From positions 1-22,544 of the IMG/VR virus record IMGVR_UViG_3300042875_000083: a stretch of 22,544 bases of DNA. One strand, 5' to 3'. A program made the position numbers and the translations under genes. Below the pieces are notes generated by a model that saw nothing but the letters and a program-made list of their open reading frames with translations, was not told the DNA's origin and searched no databases. The stretch is from a virus. Of the stretch, positions 5,731 through 11,963 are shown one piece after another (within the stretch, counting starts at the first letter, position 1; each line of letters begins with the position of its first letter).

Positions 5731-5756
5731 TCGACATAGTTTGCAGGCTGTGTCGA
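5731..5756 (+). other. Hairpin adjacent to the inverted repeat
   Basis: TCGACATAG (5731-5739) pairs with CTGTGTCGA (5748-5756), 9 bp with one U-G pair and an 8-base loop. The U-G pair indicates plus-strand RNA. It directly abuts the 5692-5730 repeat, so the two may form one structured 3' region. Confidence 0.4.
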
Positions 5757-5793
5757 TGCGGTCAACATTCCACTTTAACCTGTATTTCTTGCT

Positions 5794-5843
5794 CCGGAAA
5801 TAAACACGGCGCGGATCTTTCGATCTACGCGCCGCGCTTCCGG
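5794..5843 (-). terminator. Long GC-rich hairpin, possible minus-strand terminator
   Basis: The nested arms are CCGGAA/TTCCGG (5794-5799, 5838-5843), CGGCGCG/CGCGCCG (5807-5813, 5828-5834) and GATC/GATC (5814-5817, 5822-5825). Read on the minus strand the loop is a GAAA tetraloop and the inner stem is followed by TGTTTATTT, like an intrinsic terminator. No minus-strand gene is visible above it, so it may instead block transcription entering from the right or serve as an origin or barrier structure. The fold is clear; the role is not. Confidence 0.4.
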
Positions 5844-5923
5844 GGAACTTGAGTGTACCACATTGCGGCAAGAATCCGAACTGGCATGTATTTGGCGTAA
5901 TAATCCAAACCAATCGCGGCGGG

Positions 5924-5951
5924 TTGCGCGGCTTGATTTAATTGTTATGAT
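5924..5951 (+). promoter_or_regulatory. Leaderless-type promoter (TTGCGC, N16, TATGAT)
   Basis: TTGCGC (5924-5929), a 16-base spacer and TATGAT (5946-5951) are followed exactly 7 bases later by the ATG at 5959. The start of transcription would coincide with the start codon, and no ribosome-binding site is present. The same layout recurs at 6641-6669 and, with a weaker -35, at 8793-8821. Confidence 0.6.
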
Positions 5952-5958
5952 TCGCGGC

Positions 5959-6117
5959 ATGAGTCAGGGGCGCAAGATCAAGAAGCCATTCGGCAAGCGT
6001 GGAGATCCAAATTGGATGGACACGATTCCTTTGACTCCTGAGTTCTTGAATCGCTCGAAAGTTCATGTGCGGAAGTACGGCAAAGTCCGAACAGACTTGC
6101 CTCCAACCGCGAAGTAA
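5959..6117 (+). CDS. Small basic protein, leaderless (52 aa)
   Basis: ATG 5959 is placed 7 bases after TATGAT, so it is chosen over the longer in-frame start at 5863, which would read through the promoter; ATG 5947 lies inside the -10 box. The protein starts MSQGRKIKKPFGKRGDPNWM, continues with TIPLTPEFLN, and ends with the basic stretch RSKVHVRKYGKVRTDL. It is strongly basic and may bind nucleic acid. It sits just upstream of the large RNA candidate and is probably on the same transcript. No family is recognised. Confidence 0.55.
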   Translation: MSQGRKIKKPFGKRGDPNWMDTIPLTPEFLNRSKVHVRKYGKVRTDLPPTAK

Positions 6118-6126
6118 CGACAATTT

Positions 6127-6447
6127 GGTGGTAGGTGTGCAGCCGCATTACGAACGGGTATCGCCGACGAGGCAGCCCTCATAGCACACAAGTTGCGGTA
6201 CTCCGGCTCAAGTTAGGAGTATTACCCACTGGCGAAGGTTGGTGGGAACGGACGTAGTAAGTCCATGTGCCAAGCATCCCGGCGCATGGCCGTGCGAAAG
6301 CATGTGGTGTAGTGGCATACCAGGGAATCGTCCACCCGAAACAAGGTGAAAGACCAACAGGCATACCGATGCGCGAAACCGTGCAAGTACGCTTCTCCGA
6401 CTACGGTCGGGGATGCTCCCTCAACGCTCTCCGTGCTAGTACGTTGA
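6127..6447 (+). ncRNA. Candidate large structured RNA 2 (~320 nt)
   Basis: No convincing coding frame exists here, but plus-strand helices are dense: GTGTGC/GCACAC (6135-6140, 6184-6189); CCGCA/TGCGG (6143-6147, 6194-6198), which crosses the first as a pseudoknot; GAGG/CCTC (6169-6180); GTACTCC/GGAGTAT (6198-6222); CCCAC/GTGGG (6225-6246); CCATGTGCC/GGCGCATGG (6263-6289); CGTGC-GAAA-GCATG (6291-6304); CTCCGAC-TACG-GTCGGGG (6395-6412); and TCAACG/CGTTGA (6421-6447). Four G-U pairs and the GNRA and UNCG loops all favour plus-strand RNA. GGCATACC occurs twice (6314, 6360). GGTGG (6127) could close on CCACC (6332). The ends are estimates and no known family is recognised. Confidence 0.6.
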
Positions 6448-6589
6448 CAACGCGACATGTCATGTTTTGAGTCAAAAAAACTTACCATTCCAGCCTTAGC
6501 ATCTGCGCTTGTATGCAGATTTATGTGCTTGAAAAAACGAAATTTCAAAAACAAACCTACTCAATTGAATTCAAAGACCCGGCCTAATA

Positions 6590-6605
6590 CCATCGAATTC
6601 GATGG
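6590..6605. promoter_or_regulatory. Perfect 16-bp palindrome upstream of the 6641 promoter
   Basis: CCATCGAATTCGATGG is its own reverse complement. It lies 35 bases before the -35 box of the next promoter, a usual position for a dimeric regulator. TTGAATTCAA at 6565-6574 is a second, shorter palindrome sharing the GAATTC centre. The 6448-6676 stretch is otherwise AT-rich, with no gene seen. Confidence 0.5.
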
Positions 6606-6640
6606 GTTTAACTATGCACGTTTGATAGACATGCATAGAT

Positions 6641-6669
6641 TTGCGCGTAACTTGAAACATGTATATACT
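6641..6669 (+). promoter_or_regulatory. Leaderless-type promoter (TTGCGC, N17, TATACT)
   Basis: TTGCGC (6641-6646), a 17-base spacer and TATACT (6664-6669) are followed 7 bases later by ATG 6677. It has the same -35 hexamer and the same -10 to ATG distance as the 5924-5951 promoter. It would drive the 6677-8807 operon. Confidence 0.7.
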
Positions 6670-6676
6670 CTCGCGT

Positions 6677-7129
6677 ATGACAACAATCACATGGATGGAC
6701 AACCGAAAGTTGATGGAAGAGATGTGGCCGAAGTGGAAACTTGAGCCTGTGCTGTCAAGTTTATTGAACGAGAAGTGGGGGTCTTTGCATCAGGACAAGT
6801 TGCAAACATGCATTCGCCAGCACCGACTTGTTCGTGACTTTAAGCCTGAGATTGCAGCGATACACAAAGCGTATTGCGCTCTCATCCCTCAGAACCTGGT
6901 AGGCGAGCGTGAGGTTGAGCAAACACGCGACGACCTACAGCGATGCACACCACCGTCAGAACGAGAACTGAAGGAGTGGGATGAGTGGGCTGAAACAATG
7001 CTCAACGATGTCACCGTGCGAGAACTAGAGCAGGTATCTGAATTCATTGGCCATGTCCCTGAGTCACGCCGAATTCTTGCAGTCGCTGTTGAGCATGTCC
7101 GATTAAACACAAAGAGAGGCAACCGATGA
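6677..7129 (+). CDS. Hypothetical protein, leaderless (150 aa)
   Basis: ATG 6677 lies 7 bases after the -10 box, so it is preferred over an in-frame ATG at 6659, which lies upstream of the -10 box. The protein begins MTTITWMDNRKLMEEMWPKW, then a helical LHQDKLQTCIRQHRLVRDFKPEI segment, and an acidic C-terminal half (SERELKEWDEWAETMLNDV). The pattern of a W near position 20 followed by L..D.L..CIR.H.. recalls phage proteins encoded near replication genes, but this is not a firm match. It is coupled to the next gene by ATGA. Function is unknown. Confidence 0.65.
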   Translation: MTTITWMDNRKLMEEMWPKWKLEPVLSSLLNEKWGSLHQDKLQTCIRQHRLVRDFKPEIAAIHKAYCALIPQNLVGEREVEQTRDDLQRCTPPSERELKEWDEWAETMLNDVTVRELEQVSEFIGHVPESRRILAVAVEHVRLNTKRGNR

Positions 7130-7464
7130 GAACCAATTCCCGAGTCACAATGCAGCACCGCGAACAAGTGATGTTCTACCTTAAGAACGAGGGTTTCCTG
7201 TGTGGGTACACCAAGACAGGATTCATTGGGGTAGACGATGACGGCATTGTCATTCAATGCACCCCGTACCGCACAAGCGCACAGATACGGCACAACACCA
7301 CCCGCAGGATTCGCGAGGAATATGTCAGGAAAGTGCCAACTACCGATTGGTTTACTCGCATCATTGACGAGTTGACACAGTGGGCAAACGATCCTAAAGC
7401 AGTTGTTCCATCACGCGTATTGCAGTCATCCAATCGACCAGTGCCATCGAAGGTTAAAGCGTGA
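7126..7464 (+). CDS. Hypothetical protein (112 aa)
   Basis: The start overlaps the previous stop (ATGA, 7126-7129). The N-terminal part, HREQVMFYLKNEGFLCGYTK then GFIGVDDDGIVIQCTPYRTS, looks like an alpha helix followed by a beta sheet. The middle is basic (RHNTTRRIREEYVRKV) and the C-terminus is polar. No family is recognised. Its stop overlaps the PP-loop gene start (GTGA), so the three genes are probably translated together. Confidence 0.65.
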   Translation: MRTNSRVTMQHREQVMFYLKNEGFLCGYTKTGFIGVDDDGIVIQCTPYRTSAQIRHNTTRRIREEYVRKVPTTDWFTRIIDELTQWANDPKAVVPSRVLQSSNRPVPSKVKA

Positions 7465-8261
7465 ACCCATATAAGGTTGAGCCGCCGTTTGTGATGTCAT
7501 TTAGCGGTGGGCGCACCTCAGGCTATTTGTTGCGAATGGTGCTTGATGCATGGGAAGGAAAGTTGCCTGATGGTGGAGTTGTCATGTTTGCAAACACTGG
7601 GCGTGAACACGCCAAGACCCTAGACTTTGTTAAGCAGGTTGAACGGTGGTGTCCGATAGTGTGGATTGAATACAGGATTGAAACACCAAAGTTTGCCGTT
7701 GTTGACAGCAAAACAGCCAGCCGTAACGGGGAGCCGTTTGCTGCGTTGGTTGAATCAAAGAAGTACCTACCAAACCCCGTAGCGCGATTCTGTACATCTG
7801 ACCTCAAGGTCATTCCGATGCGACGCTATATGGAATCGATAGGGTTTCCTGACTACACCACCATTCTTGGCCTACGCGCTGACGAGCCGCGCCGCGTTTC
7901 CAAATTGCGAAACGACCCAACCCGCGACATTGCCATGCCACTTGCAGATGCAGGAGTTGACCGGGAAGCCATCATCAACTGGTGGGAAGCAAATGACTTT
8001 GACCTTGAATTGCCAAACAACGACCCAGCGTTTGGAAACTGCGACTTGTGCTTTCTGAAAGGCATGGCGCGTGTTGAGCGCGTTATCCGCAAACAGCCCG
8101 AATTGGCTCAGTGGTGGATTGACCAGGAAACGCGGGTAGGTGCGCGGTTTCGCAAAGACCGCCCTACCTACCACCAAATCCAAACTCAAATTACTGAGCA
8201 GGGTGTCCTGTTTAACGAGTCAACAGACGATCACACTATTCCATGCGATTGCACTGATTAA
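7461..8261 (+). CDS. PAPS reductase-like PP-loop protein
   Basis: The start is GTG 7461, overlapping the previous stop. The 266-aa protein has the PP-loop SGGRTS at residues 15-20 (FSGGRTSGYLL), which binds and activates ATP, FCTSDLKV with C111, GLRADEPRR, and GNCDLCFLKG with C194 and C197. It ends CDCTD (C262, C264). These cysteines could bind metal or an iron-sulfur cluster, as in DndC or Spo-type relatives. Phage members are usually annotated as phosphoadenosine phosphosulfate reductases. The true reaction may instead be base or nucleic-acid modification, and no sulfur partner gene is in the window. Confidence 0.85.
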   Translation: MNPYKVEPPFVMSFSGGRTSGYLLRMVLDAWEGKLPDGGVVMFANTGREHAKTLDFVKQVERWCPIVWIEYRIETPKFAVVDSKTASRNGEPFAALVESKKYLPNPVARFCTSDLKVIPMRRYMESIGFPDYTTILGLRADEPRRVSKLRNDPTRDIAMPLADAGVDREAIINWWEANDFDLELPNNDPAFGNCDLCFLKGMARVERVIRKQPELAQWWIDQETRVGARFRKDRPTYHQIQTQITEQGVLFNESTDDHTIPCDCTD

Positions 8262-8264
8262 GCC

Positions 8265-8807
8265 ATGAAACACGCCAACCTGCCGCATCACCTGTATGTG
8301 TATGTCAACAATCAGTTCCTTGGCCCTGACATGCCAGCCGGCACAACACCAGGAATCTGGCATGCCGTCTACGCCCGTCCCGGTCAGTACCTGTGTTGCC
8401 ATGTCGTTCTAGCGTCAGGAGCGCACTGGTCAGGCTTGCCGCTTCACGCACTATCCTCCACCACTAACTTTGACCCGGATGTTGATGACTCCTCTCAGCC
8501 GTGGGGGGCTATGGGAGAACACATCGAAGCCATCCGATTGGATTACCTTGAAGGTTTAACTGTCAACGCATTTCGCGCCCAAGAAGACGGAATACACACA
8601 GGTATTGTGATTGATTGGGCTGACGGCTCAAGCAGATATCCTGCCGAACACAAGCCACTTAGCCTCATTACCACCTTTGAAGGCTACTTCCTGCTCATCC
8701 CCAACAACCATTTCACGGTCGTTGACAAACACTTCGTTAAGCCCGATGCCTACAAGCAACAGTTAAAGTTGTACAAACGTGGCGAAGAAGTGTATTGGGA
8801 AATGTAA
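8265..8807 (+). CDS. Hypothetical protein (180 aa)
   Basis: The start at 8265 is 3 bases after the previous stop codon. The sequence is beta-rich and aromatic: LYVYVNNQFLGPDMPAGTTP, GQYLCCHVVLASGAHWSGLP followed by LHAL, and TFEGYFLLIPNNHFTVVDKH. It has no signal peptide or membrane segment. The pattern 'HVVLASGAHWSGLPLHAL' recalls conserved phage proteins of unknown function. It completes the 6677-8807 operon. The next promoter overlaps its last codons. Confidence 0.65.
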   Translation: MKHANLPHHLYVYVNNQFLGPDMPAGTTPGIWHAVYARPGQYLCCHVVLASGAHWSGLPLHALSSTTNFDPDVDDSSQPWGAMGEHIEAIRLDYLEGLTVNAFRAQEDGIHTGIVIDWADGSSRYPAEHKPLSLITTFEGYFLLIPNNHFTVVDKHFVKPDAYKQQLKLYKRGEEVYWEM

Positions 8808-8821
8808 TGCAATGCTATACT
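8793..8821 (+). promoter_or_regulatory. Third leaderless-type promoter (TATACT 7 bases before ATG)
   Basis: TATACT (8816-8821) is exactly 7 bases before ATG 8829. The -35 is weaker: TATTGG at a 17-base spacing (8793-8798) or TTGGGA at 15 (8795-8800). It would drive the HTH genes and perhaps the packaging and virion genes. No ribosome-binding site is present before the ATG. Confidence 0.6.
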
Positions 8822-8828
8822 CGGTCGT

Positions 8829-9065
8829 ATGCACAGTTACGACGATTTCAAATTTGCAATTAAAGCGTCCCTTGAATCAGAGGGATTGACACGAAACGAC
8901 CTTGCTTTGCGGATGGAGGAGGAGGGAATCCTACGCGCACATACAGTGCGATGCCTCCTCGGAGCACCAGGCACACGCAATGGCTCGCGAGTACCAAACT
9001 TTCGATCTGCCTTGCAAGTAGCACACGCAGCAGGGTTTGACCTCGTTCTACAAAAACGCGTATGA
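8829..9065 (+). CDS. Small HTH-like regulator, leaderless (78 aa)
   Basis: The start is fixed by TATACT plus 7 bases. Residues 6-44 read as a XRE-like helix-turn-helix: FKFAIKASLESEGLTRNDLA, then LRMEEEGILRAHTVRCLL. RVPNFRSALQVAHAAGFDLV follows, which is typical of small XRE or antitoxin-type DNA-binding proteins. The protein is probably a regulator of the late genes or of its own promoter. The stop overlaps the next start (ATGA, 9062-9065). Confidence 0.65.
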   Translation: MHSYDDFKFAIKASLESEGLTRNDLALRMEEEGILRAHTVRCLLGAPGTRNGSRVPNFRSALQVAHAAGFDLVLQKRV

Positions 9066-9358
9066 ATACACGGATTGCCCTTATTGCTGTTAACGAATAC
9101 GGAAAACGTATAGGGCAGTCACACCACAACGCACGAATACTTGACAGTGTTGTGCTGTCAATTCGTATTGCCCGTGAAGAACGCAAATTGTCGTATAACA
9201 AGTTGGCGGTGATGTTTAACCTAGGCAAGTCAACTATTCAAAAAATCTGCAACTATGAACGAAGAGCACAAATCCCTCGCGGTTACAAACGGGTCGTCCA
9301 AGTCCTTGCCGAAGAAACGCGGCCGGCCAAAGAAAGAAATCACCCCGGAAAGAATTGA
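9062..9358 (+). CDS. HTH protein upstream of the small terminase (98 aa)
   Basis: Residues 15-68 have the pattern KRIGQSHHNARI, a linker helix, and then a helix-turn-helix SYNKLAVMFNLGKSTIQKIC, ending NYERRAQIPRGYKRV. This is a recurring small phage protein found beside small terminase genes. It probably binds DNA; its target could be regulatory or a packaging site. Its last third overlaps the next gene by 104 bases in another frame, which is unusual. Confidence 0.7.
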   Translation: MNTRIALIAVNEYGKRIGQSHHNARILDSVVLSIRIAREERKLSYNKLAVMFNLGKSTIQKICNYERRAQIPRGYKRVVQVLAEETRPAKERNHPGKN

Positions 9359-9719
9359 ATTACGGGAAGCACTTATTGCTTGGATTAGTAGCGGAAGATC
9401 GTTAAACGAATTTTGCAAACTTCACGGAAGTATCACTCGGCAAAGTGTTTACAATTGGATTGACAGTGATAAACAATTCGCTATACAATTCGCGCGCGCG
9501 AGAGATAGCGGGTGTGATGTCATTGCGGAAGACTGTCAAGCACTCGCCGACACCGAGCCAGTTGACCAAGTGCAAGCAGCCTGGAGAAGGTTGCAAGTTG
9601 ACACACGCTTGCGTTTGCTAGCCAAATGGCATCCAAAGAAATACGGCGACCGCACCGCAGTTGATCACGGTGGTGGTGTCACACTTACGGTGACAACTGG
9701 TGTCCCATTAATCACATGA
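9255..9719 (+). CDS. terS: Terminase small subunit
   Basis: In this 154-aa protein an N-terminal basic AT-hook-like KKRGRPKKE (20-28) precedes a helix-turn-helix (ALIAWISSGRSLNEFCKLH, then TRQSVYNWI), and an oligomerisation helix region (FARARDSGCDVIAEDCQALA). The C-terminus ends VTLTVTTGVPLIT. This order is typical of Sf6-like small terminases, which recognise the packaging site and stimulate the large subunit. ATG 9255 is the only ATG near the start; it overlaps the previous gene by 104 bases, and a downstream TTG could be the true start. The stop overlaps the large subunit start (ATGA). Confidence 0.85.
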   Translation: MNEEHKSLAVTNGSSKSLPKKRGRPKKEITPERIELREALIAWISSGRSLNEFCKLHGSITRQSVYNWIDSDKQFAIQFARARDSGCDVIAEDCQALADTEPVDQVQAAWRRLQVDTRLRLLAKWHPKKYGDRTAVDHGGGVTLTVTTGVPLIT

Positions 9720-11038
9720 CCGAGATCCGCATTGATTACCAACCGCGCAAGTGGCAACGAGAATGTCACATTGCTCGCAAGCGGTTTACTGTGCTGGCTC
9801 TTCACCGTCGCGCCGGCAAAACGGAACTTGCCATCATGGAACTCATTGACAAGGCCATGCGCTTTGACAAGGAACTTGGCTTGTTCTTCTACATTGCACC
9901 GTTCTTAAAGCAGGCCAAAGCCATTGCGTGGGCGCGACTTAAACAGAAGTTGTCACCGCTACTTGTTGCTAATGCCGTTGACATCAACGAAGGTGACTTG
10001 CTTGTCACTTTCAAGCACAACGGTTGCGTCATCCGGATCTTTGGTGGTGACAACCCCGATGCAATGCGCGGTGTTCGCCTTGACGGTTGCGTGATTGATG
10101 AGGTTGCCCAGGTTAAACCCGAGGTGTGGAACGACATCATTCAGCCGGCGTTGTCTGATCGTCAGGGGTGGGCAATGTTCATTGGCACACCTACGGGTGT
10201 CAACTTGTTCAGCGAGTTGTACTTCCGCGCACAGTCGTTATCAGGTTGGAACGCAGCGAAATATACCGTATACGATACTCAATCCATTGATCCGATTGAA
10301 GTTGAGCGACTGAAGCGCGACATGCCTGAAACGGCGTTCGCTCGCGAGTACCTGTGTGACTTCAGCGCGGCCGGCGACGACCAGTTGATCAGCCTTTCAG
10401 ACGCTGAGATGGCAGCGAAGCGGGAATACACCGACAAAGATGTGGAAGGATCAGCGCGGATACTTGGCGTTGATCCTGCGCGGTTTGGCGATGACCGCTC
10501 GGTCATCTTCAAGCGGCAGGGTCTTGTGGCATTCCAACCACTGGTGTACCGGGGCATTGACAATATGGAGTTGGCCGCTCGCGTTGCACAGGTCATTGAC
10601 GATTGGGAGCCTGATGCTGTGTTCGTTGACAGCGGAGCGGGAGCGGGTGTCATTGACAGGTTGCGGCAACTTGACTTTGACCCCATCGAAGTGCCGTTCG
10701 GTGGCAAAGCCATGCAGCCTGACCAGTTTGTCAATCGACGCACTGAGATGTGGTGGGGCATGAAGGAATGGATTGAGCAGGGTGGTGCAATACCGAATGA
10801 CGTTCAGTTGAAGCAAGAGATGGCAACGCCTGTGTATTGGTTTGACCAGGCAGGCCGCAAGGTGCTTGAGTCAAAGGACGAGATCAAGAAGCGTTTGCAG
10901 GGTGGTGCGTCCCCAGACCTTGCCGATGCGCTCGCTCTCACCTTCGCTTACCCCGTTCGCCGGCGCACACTCTTTGACAAGTACAAGGTGAAGGGTGCGA
11001 AATTGAAAGAGTACGACCCGTACGCGAATTACAAGTGA
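9716..11038 (+). CDS. terL: Terminase large subunit
   Basis: The 440-aa packaging motor has an N-terminal ATPase with Walker A HRRAGKT (30-36) and Walker B VIDE (126-129), followed by the motif III-like IGTPTG. The C-terminal nuclease has D253 in GVDPARFGDD, D305 in VFVDSG, and D401/D404 in SPDLADALAL, the aspartates expected for RNase H-like metal binding. All parts are intact. It is coupled to the small subunit by ATGA. The stop lies in the first repeated TGAGTACCCGTATTA element, and the GNAT and portal genes follow. Confidence 0.96.
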   Translation: MTEIRIDYQPRKWQRECHIARKRFTVLALHRRAGKTELAIMELIDKAMRFDKELGLFFYIAPFLKQAKAIAWARLKQKLSPLLVANAVDINEGDLLVTFKHNGCVIRIFGGDNPDAMRGVRLDGCVIDEVAQVKPEVWNDIIQPALSDRQGWAMFIGTPTGVNLFSELYFRAQSLSGWNAAKYTVYDTQSIDPIEVERLKRDMPETAFAREYLCDFSAAGDDQLISLSDAEMAAKREYTDKDVEGSARILGVDPARFGDDRSVIFKRQGLVAFQPLVYRGIDNMELAARVAQVIDDWEPDAVFVDSGAGAGVIDRLRQLDFDPIEVPFGGKAMQPDQFVNRRTEMWWGMKEWIEQGGAIPNDVQLKQEMATPVYWFDQAGRKVLESKDEIKKRLQGGASPDLADALALTFAYPVRRRTLFDKYKVKGAKLKEYDPYANYK

Positions 11039-11074
11039 GTACCCGTATTATCTATTGCAAGGGATAACTTTACG
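11036..11074 (+). repeat. Late-gene junction element, copy 1
   Basis: TGAGTACCCGTATTA (11036-11050) includes the terL stop codon and is identical to 13677-13691. The rest up to the next ATG is similar (ATTGC, TAACTTTA). AAGGGA lies about 10 bases before the ATG and may be the ribosome-binding site. The element could be a promoter, an RNA processing site or a recombination boundary. Confidence 0.6.
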
Positions 11075-11524
11075 ATGATCATTCGCAATGCAACGATGGA
11101 CGATGTGGAGGTGCTAACGCATATGAGCAGGCAATTCCACGAATACGCGCCACATGCAGCGATGATCAACGCAACAGACGACGAATTGGCTGACGCTGTA
11201 CGCGCACTTATGACGCATGGTTGTGTGCTTGTCGCTGACCTGCACGGCGAAGTCGTTGGGATGCTTGGTGCAATCATCAATCCCATTTGGTTTGCGCCCC
11301 GTGTCAAGATCGCTTGCGAACTTGCCTGGTGGGTAAACACTGAGTATCGGGGCGGTCGAGCGGGGATCATGCTTGTCAAGGCATACGAGGCGTGGGCAGC
11401 AGAACAAGGTGCAACGGTGGCAACAATGTCTTCCCTTCAGATTGACCTGAACAACGCGGTTGGCAAGTTGCTGCACAAATTGGGATACAAGGAATCAGAA
11501 CACACATACGCAAGGAGACTGTAA
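11075..11524 (+). CDS. GNAT-family N-acetyltransferase
   Basis: The 149-aa protein has the GNAT architecture: IIRNATMDDVEVLTHMSRQF (2-21), the central strand VLVADLHGEVVGMLGAI (51-67), AWWVNTEYRGGRAGIML (84-100) with the acetyl-CoA-binding RGGRAG, and the terminal KLLHKLGYKESEHTYARRL. Phage acetyltransferases often lie between terminase and portal and may modify virion or host proteins; the substrate is unknown. The start is ATG 11075 with AAGGGA upstream. The stop overlaps the next gene start (TAATG). Confidence 0.85.
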   Translation: MIIRNATMDDVEVLTHMSRQFHEYAPHAAMINATDDELADAVRALMTHGCVLVADLHGEVVGMLGAIINPIWFAPRVKIACELAWWVNTEYRGGRAGIMLVKAYEAWAAEQGATVATMSSLQIDLNNAVGKLLHKLGYKESEHTYARRL

Positions 11525-11961
11525 TGCCAGTATTCACGACTATTGGTGGAGCCATTCTCGGTACTTCCGGTGCAATTGCAGCCGGCGCGGGAACCGCAGC
11601 AGGTGCAGCAGCCGCAGCAACAGCGGCAACTGTCGGCGCGGCAGCAGTTGGAGCCGGCGCAGCAGCAGCGGGTGTTGGCATTTCAGCAGCATCGTCAATG
11701 ATGGGGCAGCAAGCGCAACAGGATGCAATGCGTCAGCAGAAGAAGGCGCAACAAGCAGCGACCGCAAAGGCAATTGGTCAGCAGCGTCAATCCGAGATGG
11801 TCACCAACGCAGCAAACCGCCGCACACCTGACATCAACAGCATTATGTCAGCAGCATCACAAGCCGCCAAGACCGGCCCATCGTCAACCATGCTCACAGG
11901 CCCCGGTGGCGTTGATCCCAATTCCCTTGCACTTGGACGCAGTTCGCTGCTAGGCGGCTAA
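11524..11961 (+). CDS. Ala/Gly-rich small virion-associated protein (145 aa)
   Basis: Residues 8-62 are nearly all Ala, Gly, Thr, Ser and Val (AGAGTAAGAAAAATAATVGA is part of it), which could be a hydrophobic or membrane-interacting helix. A Gln/Ala-rich helix follows (QQAQQDAMRQQKKAQQA). The C-terminus ends TMLTGPGGVDPNSLALGRSS then LLGG, a tail typical of small proteins encoded before phage portal genes. The role is unknown; it is probably structural. Translation is coupled to the GNAT gene. The portal starts 2 bases after its stop. Confidence 0.7.
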   Translation: MPVFTTIGGAILGTSGAIAAGAGTAAGAAAAATAATVGAAAVGAGAAAAGVGISAASSMMGQQAQQDAMRQQKKAQQAATAKAIGQQRQSEMVTNAANRRTPDINSIMSAASQAAKTGPSSTMLTGPGGVDPNSLALGRSSLLGG

Positions 11962-11963
11962 TC

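Noticed and set aside
5570-6447. Group I or group II intron, retron or diversity-generating retroelement
   Set aside because: No reverse transcriptase or homing endonuclease frame and no recognisable intron core (such as group II domain V) was seen, although BPP-1, a relative by virion genes, carries a retroelement.
6222-6554. 110-aa minus-strand and 67-aa plus-strand frames
   Set aside because: Both cross the dense helices of RNA candidate 2 and have no start signals or protein-like pattern.
5386-6676. tRNA or CRISPR array
   Set aside because: No T-loop consensus with an acceptor stem was found, and there are no regularly spaced direct repeats.
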